Source: Haloglomus halophilum (lineage in GTDB: Archaea > Halobacteriota > Halobacteria > Halobacteriales > Haloarculaceae). From it: a stretch of 64,000 nt of DNA. The position numbers and the translations under genes are program-made. The DNA is taken from assembly GCF_024298885.1 (NCBI RefSeq), contig NZ_CP101166.1:1302001-1366000 (forward strand). The letters run 5' to 3'. The notes beneath the pieces are model-generated. The model did not search any database. It was given only the letters and a program-made list of their open reading frames with translations, and was not told where the DNA came from. Position 1 is the stretch's first letter; each line of letters begins with the position of its first letter. Below, one piece after another: positions 25,198 through 32,611 of the stretch.

Positions 25198-26181
25198 TCA
25201 GTCGTCGCCGGCGGCGGGCGACGGCGTACTGCCGCCCTCGCCGTCGTCGAGCTTGACGAGCTCGTCGACCGGCGGGATGTCGGCCTCCGAGTCCGTGATG
25301 ATCTCGATACGCCGGGTGAGCTTGTCGCTGGCGTACTCCACGAGCGCGGAGGGGTCGATGAAGCCCGAATCCGAGTAGGAGACGATACCGGCGATGTTGG
25401 GCATCTGCTCCTGCAGGACGTCCTGGACGACCTGTTCGTCGACCGCGCCGCTGGCGAGCATCTCCTGGACGTGGTACATCCCGAAGCCGACGTGGCGACC
25501 CTCGTCGCTCCGGATGTAGCCGACGCCCTTGACGAGCCCCTCCAGCTCGGGGAACTCGGGCACGTCGTCGAGCGTGATGTCGCCGCCGCCGTCCGAGAAC
25601 GAGGAGGTGATGCCGTAGTAGCCGGTCTGTGCGAGGACGGACTCGACGGCCAGGTGGTAGTGACAGAACGCACGAACGCGGTTCTCGGGGGTGTCGTCCT
25701 CGAGGAGCGTGTGCATGGCCGCCTCGGTGTCGTCGAACAGCTGGTTGTACGCCGGCATGAAGTACCGGTCGTCGGTCGGATTGGTGATCTCGAGGCCGTG
25801 GTGCTCGGCGACCGGATTGATGACCTCGCGCCAGTAGCGGTCGAAGAAGGCGGTGTGTTTGGCCTCCTCGTAGATCTGGCTGGAGACGAACATCTGGTCG
25901 TTGATGTCGTCCATGGCGATGGCCAGCGGCGCGAGGTCCTCGGTCACGGCCTCCTCGCCCGCACCGAACAGGGCGATGGTCTGCCGGAGGTCGTCGAAGC
26001 CCTCCTCGTCGATGATCTCCTCGTCGGCCTCGATCATCCGTCGGCGGTCCTGCTCGATGAGTTCCTGCTCGATGTCCTCGTAGGGGTCCCAGTGGTTGTA
26101 GACGGCGTGGCGGAAGTAGCCGCCGACCCGTCCGTCGGGGTCCAGCCTGAGGTCGCGGTTGTCGTCGGCGTATCGGCTCAT
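25198..26181 (-). CDS. R2-like ligand-binding oxidase (R2lox type, Mn/Fe ferritin-like)
   Basis: A 327-residue ferritin-like helical protein related to ribonucleotide reductase R2. The metal ligands are readable: E76 (GEEAV), E106 and H109 (YEEAKH), E180 (HYHLAVE), E227 and H230 (DEGRH). V79 sits three after E76 and Y175 five before E180, matching the Val-Tyr crosslink pair of R2lox. The R2 radical Tyr position (four after H109) is Phe113. No R1 gene is nearby. These facts favour a two-electron Mn/Fe oxidase over a class I RNR subunit. The C-terminal 25 residues are acidic and disordered. The usual database name is ribonucleotide reductase beta subunit. Confidence 0.8.
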   Translation of the reverse strand: MSRYADDNRDLRLDPDGRVGGYFRHAVYNHWDPYEDIEQELIEQDRRRMIEADEEIIDEEGFDDLRQTIALFGAGEEAVTEDLAPLAIAMDDINDQMFVSSQIYEEAKHTAFFDRYWREVINPVAEHHGLEITNPTDDRYFMPAYNQLFDDTEAAMHTLLEDDTPENRVRAFCHYHLAVESVLAQTGYYGITSSFSDGGGDITLDDVPEFPELEGLVKGVGYIRSDEGRHVGFGMYHVQEMLASGAVDEQVVQDVLQEQMPNIAGIVSYSDSGFIDPSALVEYASDKLTRRIEIITDSEADIPPVDELVKLDDGEGGSTPSPAAGDD

Positions 26182-26407
26182 GGTCCATCACCTACTGTGG
26201 CCTGTCAATCCCTGTCAGTGGCGCCGGCGATATGAGGGCCGCTTAAGTAGGGTGCCGTGGCAGGGACGGAATCACGGTGATACCGGATGACGGGCGGTGC
26301 AGCGCCGCTCACGCCGTGTCTTCTACTGACGGTGGGAGCCGTACGGGAGTAAAATAGCGCGGCCTGCAGTGAAAGGGGTAAAGTCACCTGCCATCCAGAA
26401 CCCGGGT

Positions 26408-27058
26408 ATGCGCTACGCGACCGTCGTCATCACGCCGCGCGAGGGGGGGCTGAACCCCGCGGATTCGGCGCTCGTCGCGTCGCCGGCGGTCGAGCGGGAC
26501 GTGGTCCATCAGGTGAACCTCCTCAACGACGGGACCATCGTGATGCTGTACGCCCTGCGGGGGAACATCGACGAGGCCGTCCAGGAACTCCGTGGGTGTG
26601 ACTCCGTCATCGCGGTCGACGGGTCGGGGGAGGGCGAGGGGCTCATCTACCTCCACATCGAGCCCGACGAGACCTCGCTGCAGCTGATGGAGATCATCCA
26701 GGACAACGAGGTGGTGCTCCAGACGCCGCTGGAGTGTACCCGCGGCGGCGGCCTCCGGGTCACCATCGTCGGGGACGACGCCACCATCCAGCGCGCCGTC
26801 GACGACGTGCCCGACGGCGTCACCGTCTCGCTCGAGGGCATCGGCGACTACCACCCCGAGGCCGACAAGCTGTACGGCACCCTCACCGCACGCCAGCGTG
26901 AGGTGCTGGAGGCCGCTGTCGAGAAGGGCTACTACGAGGTCCCCCGCCGCGCGACCCACGAGGATATCGCGAATGAGGTCGGCCTCTCGGCGGGCACCGT
27001 GGGCGAACACCTCCGCAAGGTCGAGGGACGGGTGCTGTCGTCGCTCGTGACGCGGTGA
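26408..27058 (+). CDS. Bat-type (bacterio-opsin activator, HTH_10) transcriptional regulator
   Basis: A 216-residue protein starting MRYATVVITPREGGLNPADS. The N-terminal 140 residues form the Bat-type sensor region (QVNLLNDGTIVMLYALRG, CTRGGGLRVTIVGDD). The C-terminal HTH_10 domain has LTARQREVLEAAVEKGYYEVPRR followed by IANEVGLSAGTVGEHLRKVE, the classic signature. No PAS or GAF domain is present. ATG 26408 is preferred because an upstream ATG at 26369 adds 13 atypical residues; a TATA-like TAAAATAG lies near 26350. Confidence 0.87.
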   Translation: MRYATVVITPREGGLNPADSALVASPAVERDVVHQVNLLNDGTIVMLYALRGNIDEAVQELRGCDSVIAVDGSGEGEGLIYLHIEPDETSLQLMEIIQDNEVVLQTPLECTRGGGLRVTIVGDDATIQRAVDDVPDGVTVSLEGIGDYHPEADKLYGTLTARQREVLEAAVEKGYYEVPRRATHEDIANEVGLSAGTVGEHLRKVEGRVLSSLVTR

Positions 27059-27141
27059 TGTGGCGGGAGACGACACGACCGTGAGACGGCACAAGAGCCG
27101 ACCGCGTATCCCTAAGTGGTATCAGCCAGTAATCCCACCTG

Positions 27142-27915
27142 ATGGCCCTGGAGACGCTGACCGACGCGGAGTTCGCACAGTACCAGCGGGAGGGGTACGT
27201 GGTGAAGCGCGGGCTGTTCGATGCGGACACGGTCGCGCGAGTGCGCGAGCGCCTGCGCGAGTACACGCACGGGGACCGGCCCGTGGAGGGGTTCGACGAG
27301 CAGGTCGAACCCGAGGCAGCGGATGAGGGGGTCGACGAGGCCGACGCCGTCCGGAAGTTCGAGGGGCTCGGCCTGCTCGACGACGAGGTCGTCCACGACC
27401 TCGCGACCGACGACCGGCTCGTGACGGTCGCACAGGACCTGCTGGGCCCCGACGTGAAGCTCCTGCGCAGCGCCGCGATGTTCAAGCCCCCACACGTCGG
27501 GAGCGAGAAGGGCCTCCATCAGGACTCCGCGTACTACCCCGTCCGTCCGTACGACCAGGTGACGACGTGGGTCGCCCTGGACGACGCGACGCCCGAGAAC
27601 GGCTGCATGGAGGTCCTCCCCGGCGGCCACATGGAGGGGTTGCTGGAGCACGAGACCCAGGAGTACGAGACGGACATCGTCATCCCGGAGGACCTCGGCG
27701 AGATGGAGCAACTCCCGATGGAGGCCGGCGACGTCCTCTTCCAGCACTCGCTGTTGCCCCACCGGACATCGCCGAACACGACCGACCGGTGGCGGCGCGC
27801 GATGATATTCATGTACATGGACGCGCGTTCGCGGTTCACCGTCCCCGAGGCCGAGCGGCCGCCGTGGGTCGACTCCGTGGACGTGGCCGGCGACTCCTAC
27901 CCGGGAAGCGTGTAG
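27142..27915 (+). CDS. Phytanoyl-CoA dioxygenase (PhyH) family Fe(II)/2-oxoglutarate oxygenase
   Basis: A 257-residue protein with the double-stranded beta-helix oxygenase core. GLHQDSAYYP gives the iron ligands H126 and D128, and the distal His is probably H207 in LLPHRTSPNTT, with Arg residues after it for 2-oxoglutarate. CMEVLPGGHMEG is the family's GS/PGSH-like turn. It should hydroxylate a small substrate using O2, Fe(II) and 2-oxoglutarate. The substrate is not readable. It follows the Bat-type regulator by 83 bases and may share its control. Confidence 0.85.
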   Translation: MALETLTDAEFAQYQREGYVVKRGLFDADTVARVRERLREYTHGDRPVEGFDEQVEPEAADEGVDEADAVRKFEGLGLLDDEVVHDLATDDRLVTVAQDLLGPDVKLLRSAAMFKPPHVGSEKGLHQDSAYYPVRPYDQVTTWVALDDATPENGCMEVLPGGHMEGLLEHETQEYETDIVIPEDLGEMEQLPMEAGDVLFQHSLLPHRTSPNTTDRWRRAMIFMYMDARSRFTVPEAERPPWVDSVDVAGDSYPGSV

Positions 27916-27938
27916 CGGGCCGGGCACGCGTGCGGCCG

Positions 27939-28112
27939 TCAGTCGTCAGCGGCCGGGCGCCGGTCGCTGACGACGGTGATCCCGCGGTTGGACTCGATGG
28001 CGTCCAGCAGGCCGACCGACCGCCGGAACTCGCGTTTCACGGCGGGGTCCTCCGCCTGAGCCATCGCGTGCTGGTACGACGCCCGGGCACTGTCGATGGT
28101 TCGCTGCTCCAT
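27939..28112 (-). CDS. Small haloarchaeal protein (57 residues), function unknown
   Basis: Reading from ATG 28112 gives a 57-residue protein, MEQRTIDSARASYQHAMAQA, continuing through EFRRSVGLLDAIESNRGITVVSD and ending ADD. It has an amphipathic helical first half and a short beta-like end, with an acidic-genome composition and good codon use. It is convergent with the PhyH gene, whose stop is 24 bases away. No family recognised. Confidence 0.6.
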   Translation of the reverse strand: MEQRTIDSARASYQHAMAQAEDPAVKREFRRSVGLLDAIESNRGITVVSDRRPAADD

Positions 28113-28383
28113 ACCATACCGGATGCCCGGAGCCTCCCAGCCGGTTCCCCCGAACAGTTCGGGCGCTTATATCGACGGACGGTGCCCACCGCCGACATCG
28201 GCGTCGAACGGCCAGGGAACCGGGGGCTGCCGAACCCGGAGAGCTACCGCTCCACCCGGGGGCGGCAGCCCGGCCGCTGGACGCCGCCCGAGAGCGGCTT
28301 CGCCCGGCTGGCACTCACGTGTGCTGGTAGATAACCCACCTCGAAGACACACAATGGTAATGAATGGTTTTGAGCGGTAAGAC

Positions 28384-28388
28384 TTAAT
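28384..28388 (+). promoter_or_regulatory. TATA-like box before the coiled-coil protein
   Basis: TTAAT in GACTTAATACC sits 28-32 bases before ATG 28416. It is the only clear element in the 303-base gap 28113-28415. The rest of that gap holds no gene I can support. Confidence 0.5.
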
Positions 28389-28415
28389 ACCGATGGCGTC
28401 ATAGGTGGAAGTACA

Positions 28416-29090
28416 ATGGCAGACAACAACTCACCGTTCGGCCTCGCGTTCGAGGCACAGCGCAGCGCGATCGAGACCACCCAGGACAGCATCCACACGG
28501 CCGTCGGCATCCAGCGCGACGTGAACGAGGCGTTCGTCGACAGCATCGACCCCGTGATGGAGGTCCAGAACAGCTCCGCCGACTTCGCCCGCACGGGCGT
28601 GGACGCGGTCCTCGACGCCGCCGAGGCCGCGGTCCCCGGTGACACCAACCTGGACGATGTCCGCGAGACCATCGACGAGCAGCTCGACGAGCTGGCGGAC
28701 ACCCGCGTCGACATCTCCGAGCAGGTCGAGGAGAACGTCCGCGACGGCGCCGACTCCGTCGACGAGTTCCTGGCCGACTTCCTCGAGAACCTCGACGAGC
28801 AGGTCGACTCCCTCCTCGAGTCCAGCGAGGACCTCGAGGACCAGACCGTCGAGACACTGGAGGACCTCCAGGGGAACATCGAGGAGCTGCAGGACGAGTT
28901 CGAGTCCCGCAGCGACGACCTCGAGGAGCAGGTCGCCGACCAGCTCGACTCCTTCCAGGAGCGCTTCGAGGACAGCGCCGACCAGCTCCAGGACGGCTTC
29001 GACGAGGCCGGCGACCGCCTGAACGAGGCCGCCGAGGACTTCGAGGACGCCGCCGAGGACGTCACCGAGCGCGTCGACGTCAGCGCGTAA
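28416..29090 (+). CDS. Acidic coiled-coil protein, phasin-like, function unknown
   Basis: A 224-residue all-helical protein. Residues 1-75 (SPFGLAFEAQRSAIETTQDS, QRDVNEAFVDSIDP) look like the amphipathic front of PHA-granule phasins. From about residue 76 to the end it is a near-continuous acidic coiled coil with seven- and eleven-residue repeats (DDVRETIDEQLDEL, LEDQTVETLEDLQGNIEEL). No Cys, no signal, no membrane helix. The phasin comparison is only by pattern; a structural or surface-associating role is equally possible. It has its own TATA-like box and a strong codon bias, suggesting good expression. Confidence 0.7.
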   Translation: MADNNSPFGLAFEAQRSAIETTQDSIHTAVGIQRDVNEAFVDSIDPVMEVQNSSADFARTGVDAVLDAAEAAVPGDTNLDDVRETIDEQLDELADTRVDISEQVEENVRDGADSVDEFLADFLENLDEQVDSLLESSEDLEDQTVETLEDLQGNIEELQDEFESRSDDLEEQVADQLDSFQERFEDSADQLQDGFDEAGDRLNEAAEDFEDAAEDVTERVDVSA

Positions 29091-29271
29091 GCCGACTCGG
29101 TTCTCACGGCTCCCTGACGGTCACGACACTCCCTTTCCCCGGGTGGCCACACCCACCCGGCATCTTCACAGCGGTCGGCAGCACACACCTGCCGGCCCGT
29201 TCTCACACGCCGAGCGACAGCGCCGCCGCTCCACGGCGTGGCGCGCGGAGGAACGAGCCGCGGAGGGTCGT

Positions 29272-29478
29272 CTACGACTCGAACGGCTCCTCATCGCGAT
29301 GGTTGTCGACGTTCTCCTGCTCCTGGGCCTCGTTCCGGCGTTCGAGGTCCTCCTCGCCGGTCATGCGCTCCTGTTCCTCCTCGCGGACCTGTTCGGCCTC
29401 CTCGATGTCCTCGGCCTCCGTTTCTTCTTCCTCTCCCGCGAGTTCGACATCGCGGCCGTGGTCATCGCTTTCGGTCAT
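29272..29478 (-). CDS. Small Glu-rich protein (68 residues)
   Basis: A 68-residue protein of which about half is Asp/Glu (MTESDDHGRDVELAGEEEE...), ending NHRDEEPFES. It is predicted to be disordered or a single charged helix. Nothing on either strand competes with it as a gene. Function unknown. It lies between the coiled-coil gene and the tnpB element. Confidence 0.55.
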   Translation of the reverse strand: MTESDDHGRDVELAGEEEETEAEDIEEAEQVREEEQERMTGEEDLERRNEAQEQENVDNHRDEEPFES

Positions 29479-29579
29479 GGCGGGCGGCGGTAGTCGCGTG
29501 GCACTGAAACGTTCTGGGCCGAACAGGTCGGCGTTCGAAAAGGGGATGAAGCCTAGGCCGGAATATCAACTACCCCGTC

Positions 29580-30836
29580 TCACTCCGACGTGGCCGCAGG
29601 TCGGGCGCGGGGTTTGTCCGTGAACTCAGCCTCGAACCCGTCGGGGTAGGAGGTGAATCCGCCGTTCGGCGTCACTGTTCCGGACTTCAGGGCGAGTTGA
29701 CTGTCACCCGTCCGTCGAGACGACTGTCGACCCCGACGGACGTACCGCAATCCGATATTCTTCGCCGCGTTGTAGTCGGCATTCGATTCGGATCCACACT
29801 CCAGGCAGTGGAATTCGGACCGGGATGGCCGATTCCCCTCAGCCGTGAATCTACACTCCGAACACCGCGTCGAGGTGTACGCTGGGCCCACCTGTTTTAC
29901 CGTGATGCCGGTAGCTTCAGCCTTGTATCTGGTCTGTTCGTACAGCCTCCGAAACGCCCACGTGTGCCCCCAAGAGCCACTCGTCCGATCGCGAATGTTC
30001 GTCAGGTTCTCGAACGCGATCACGTCGCAGTCGTACCGCCGTGCTTCGGTGATAATGGAGTCTGATGCCTGGTGAACCACATCCCGAACGTACCGGAGCT
30101 GGCGACCGCTCGCCGTAGCCAGTGTTCGGTGGGCGCTCCGCGTTCCGGTTCGCTGGAGCCCAGCACGGACCCTCTCGAATTCACGGAGCCGGTGGGTAAG
30201 TTCTCGTCCGTTGATGAAGTGTGCCGTGCTGGTGACCGCGAGGTTCTCCACACCGAGGTCGACCCCGAGAACCGTTCCGTCCTCGGCGGTCTCCCGCTCG
30301 GTATCGGTCTTGTGTCGCTTGAATCCGAGATGCAGGAAGAATCCCCCATCACGGGTGGTAAGCGTGCTTTCGGTCACGCTCCACTCACCCGAGTCGAGGA
30401 ACTGCTGCTGGTAGCCGTCCTCACCCTCTGGAAGTGCCAGCTGACACCGGACGCGGTCTTCCGTCGTGGCGAGTGAAACGGTATCGTCCTCGAACAGCGT
30501 CATCGTCCGGCTGTCGTATCTCACCGTTGGCGCGGTGAACGTGGGCTTGCTGGCTTGCTTCCCATCGGAGCGCCGCTCGACGCACCCGGTAATCGCTTCT
30601 GCAGACTGGTGTGTGGCGAGAATCGTGTGCTGACTCCCGAGTTCGGTTTGCTCGCGTACGGCATCGTAGGCGAAGGACTGTACGTCGGACTTAGCGCTAC
30701 ATCGCTCCCACGCCAGGTTCGTTGCGATCTGACACCCTCGCTTCCACTCGGTGATGGTCTCTTCGAGACGCTCGCGCTGCTCGTCGTCCACTGAGAGACG
30801 GGTAATCGCAGTCCGATACACGTACTCGTCTGCCAC
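29580..30836 (-). CDS. tnpB: TnpB, RNA-guided nuclease of an IS200/IS605-type (IS1341-like) element
   Basis: A 418-residue protein with the N-terminal helical domain, a RuvC-like nuclease and a zinc finger. The RuvC residues are D193 (GVDLGVENLA), E276 (IAFENLTNIRD) and D354 (NADYNAAKN). The zinc ligands are C325, C328, C344 and C347 (CSEC, CLEC). All are intact, so it should be active. TnpB is an RNA-guided endonuclease that cuts at a short TAM and helps keep the element in place; its guide (omega) RNA normally overlaps the 3' end of the gene. There is no tnpA beside it. The GC content is visibly lower than in neighbours. GTG 30836 is the start, fixed by a TATA box. Confidence 0.93.
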   Translation of the reverse strand: MADEYVYRTAITRLSVDDEQRERLEETITEWKRGCQIATNLAWERCSAKSDVQSFAYDAVREQTELGSQHTILATHQSAEAITGCVERRSDGKQASKPTFTAPTVRYDSRTMTLFEDDTVSLATTEDRVRCQLALPEGEDGYQQQFLDSGEWSVTESTLTTRDGGFFLHLGFKRHKTDTERETAEDGTVLGVDLGVENLAVTSTAHFINGRELTHRLREFERVRAGLQRTGTRSAHRTLATASGRQLRYVRDVVHQASDSIITEARRYDCDVIAFENLTNIRDRTSGSWGHTWAFRRLYEQTRYKAEATGITVKQVGPAYTSTRCSECRFTAEGNRPSRSEFHCLECGSESNADYNAAKNIGLRYVRRGRQSSRRTGDSQLALKSGTVTPNGGFTSYPDGFEAEFTDKPRARPAATSE

Positions 30837-30861
30837 AGGAACCGTAGCTACGCTCTGGTAC

Positions 30862-30868
30862 TTAAAAA
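30862..30868 (-). promoter_or_regulatory. TATA box of tnpB
   Basis: TTTTTAA on the minus strand lies 26-32 bases before GTG 30836, giving a leaderless transcript. It supports the GTG start. Confidence 0.6.
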
Positions 30869-30888
30869 TGAGTGACGGGGACGGGAGA

Positions 30889-30960
30889 AGCCTGAGGCGG
30901 GATTTGAACCCGCGCTCTCGTCCTTACCAAGGACGCGCTTTACCGCTAAGCTACCCAGGC
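30889..30960 (-). tRNA. tRNA-Thr (GGT anticodon)
   Basis: The minus strand reads a full cloverleaf: acceptor GCCTGGG pairs with CTCAGGC (one G-U), a D arm with AGCTTAGCGGTAAAGC, an anticodon stem GTCC/GGAC around loop TTGGTAA (anticodon GGT), and a T arm GCGGGTTCAAATCCCGC. The discriminator base is T, usual for archaeal tRNA-Thr. No intron. CCA is not encoded. The tnpB element ends directly against its 3' side. Confidence 0.95.
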
Positions 30961-31056
30961 ACCGCCTGTCGGTAGCCCGGTTCGCTTGTTAGGCGTTTCG
31001 TTTCTCCCCGTCCGAGACACGCGGTGACGCGGTGGAAACTCGCAGCCAGCGCGGGG

Positions 31057-31791
31057 TCAGCCGCCGCTCCGCTCGACGGGGGGTTCCTCGCCGCCGTCGA
31101 GGCGGCGCAGGTCGGCCGCGAGCGACTCGGCCCCCAGGTCCGCGACCGGCGGGAAGCCACCGGACTGGACGCCCGACGAGGTTCGTCCTTCCGCCTCACC
31201 GCCGGACTGTACGTCCGACGCGGCTCGCCCGTCGGACTCGCCCCCATCGACGAGGGCGTCGACCAGCCAGTCGCGGTCGGGCGGGGCGTCGCCACCCGCC
31301 GCCGTGGTGCCGGCGACCAGCGCGAGGTCGAGCACGTCGCGTTCCAGTCGCTCGTCGTACGAGGGGTCGTCGGCCTCCCGGCGGTGGGTCTGGTCGCGGC
31401 CGAAGGCCCGGACCACGCCGACCGCACGGTCAGCGGCCTCGGTGCGGGCGAGCAGGTAGAACCCGCGCGCGACGAGCACGTCGGCCGCGAGGATGCCCAT
31501 GTCGCCGCGGTCACGGTCGCCGGCGGCCCACGGGTCCTCGCGGGCGAGGTCGCGGGTGAGCCGGAGCCCGTCGTAGATGAGCTGGACGCCGGCGGCACGC
31601 TCGACGAGGCCGTCGATACCGTCGAACTCGGTCGGGGAGTCCGCTGGCACCGTCGCGGCCAGCAGCGTGAGCGCTCCGGGGACCATCGACCCGTCCGCGA
31701 GAAGGGACTCGATGTCCGACCGGAGCGCGTCGGGAACCACGTCGCCGACGGCCTCGGTCGCGGCCCGACGGACCGCGGCGGCTTCCTCCAT
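31057..31791 (-). CDS. Haloarchaeal all-helical protein, family without known function
   Basis: A 244-residue protein starting MEEAAAVRRAATEAVGDVV. The helical pattern GVQLIYDGLRLTRDLARED and ILAADVLVARGFYLLARTEA resembles a catalytically inactive isoprenyl-diphosphate-synthase-like or component-I fold, without DDxxD motifs. The last 60 residues are a Gly/Asp/Ser-rich tail with a repeated SDVQSGG/SGVQSGG motif. Divergent from the enoyl-CoA hydratase gene, 60 bases away. Confidence 0.65.
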   Translation of the reverse strand: MEEAAAVRRAATEAVGDVVPDALRSDIESLLADGSMVPGALTLLAATVPADSPTEFDGIDGLVERAAGVQLIYDGLRLTRDLAREDPWAAGDRDRGDMGILAADVLVARGFYLLARTEAADRAVGVVRAFGRDQTHRREADDPSYDERLERDVLDLALVAGTTAAGGDAPPDRDWLVDALVDGGESDGRAASDVQSGGEAEGRTSSGVQSGGFPPVADLGAESLAADLRRLDGGEEPPVERSGG

Positions 31792-31851
31792 CGCCACTAA
31801 GTACGCCGACGGAGGGCAAAGGCCTTTGGAAACCACCACCTCTCCCGGACA

Positions 31852-32601
31852 ATGAGCGACCCCGTCCGCGTCGTCGACGACGGCGACGTCCGAGTCGTCA
31901 CGCTCGACCGACCGGACCAGCGCAACGCGCTCACCGGCGACGCGCTCGACGCCATCCGCGAGGCGGTGCGGGACCCGCCGCCGGTGGTCCACATCCGGGG
32001 CGAGGGGTCGGCGTTCTCCGCCGGGGCCGACCTCGGCGAGGTCCGCCGGGTCGCGACGATGGTGGACGCGGCCGCCGACGACGAGCCGATGAACCCGGAC
32101 GAGGCCCGTGACGTGGTCGGGCCGTTCGTCCGGAAGGGCCAGCGCACGGCCCGCGCGGTCGAGGAGAGCGACGCCGTCGTCGTCGCGGGTATCGACGGTG
32201 CGGCGCGTGGCGGGGGCGTCGAAATCGCGCTCGCCTGCGACCTCCGCATCGCCACGACGGACGCGACGTTCGCCGAGCCCGGGGCGACGTTCGGCCTGTT
32301 CGGCGCGTGGGGCGGGACCGCCCGGCTCCCGAAAATCGTCGGACAGGGCGACGCGCTGGACCTCTCGGTCTCGGGCCGGGTCATCGACGCCGACGAGGCA
32401 CTGCGAATGGGCCTCGTCCAGCGCATCGTCGACGACCCGCTGGTGGTGAGCGAGAACCTCGCGGAGAACAGCCCGATGGCGATGCGCCTCGTCAAGGAGC
32501 GGGTCCGTGACGACCGGCCACTGGAGGTGCAGGAGGAGCGCGAAGCACGCGCGTTCGCGGCGCTGGTTTCGGAGTACGCCGACGAACTGACCGAGCGCTG
32601 A
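31852..32601 (+). CDS. Enoyl-CoA hydratase/isomerase family (crotonase) protein
   Basis: A 249-residue crotonase-fold protein. SAFSAGADLGEV forms the first oxyanion-hole segment, DGAARGGGVEIALACDLRIA the second, with the usual first catalytic Glu, and WGGTARLPKIVG follows. The second catalytic Glu, normally in a P-E-x-x-x-G context, is replaced: FAEPGATFGLF has Gly there. Hydration of enoyl-CoA is therefore uncertain. An isomerase, thioesterase or other crotonase reaction is possible. It starts 60 bases from the divergent gene. Confidence 0.8.
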   Translation: MSDPVRVVDDGDVRVVTLDRPDQRNALTGDALDAIREAVRDPPPVVHIRGEGSAFSAGADLGEVRRVATMVDAAADDEPMNPDEARDVVGPFVRKGQRTARAVEESDAVVVAGIDGAARGGGVEIALACDLRIATTDATFAEPGATFGLFGAWGGTARLPKIVGQGDALDLSVSGRVIDADEALRMGLVQRIVDDPLVVSENLAENSPMAMRLVKERVRDDRPLEVQEEREARAFAALVSEYADELTER

Positions 32602-32611
32602 CCCGTCGCGA

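Larger units (their letters stand above)
29549..30888 (-). mobile_element. Solo tnpB element, ends not determined
   Basis: The AT-richer segment runs from about the GCCTAGGC palindrome (29551-29558), just past the 3' end of tnpB, to the base before tRNA-Thr. No TnpA gene, no terminal inverted repeats and no clear target duplication are seen, as expected for IS200/IS605 types. The exact left and right ends are my guess. Confidence 0.45.

Noticed and set aside
25198-26181. Ordinary class I ribonucleotide reductase beta subunit
   Set aside because: No radical Tyr at the R2 position, a Val-Tyr pair typical of R2lox, and no R1 gene near.
30836-30889. A TnpA transposase gene for the tnpB element
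   Set aside because: Only 52 bases separate the tnpB start from the tRNA, and no Y1-transposase frame is on the other side.
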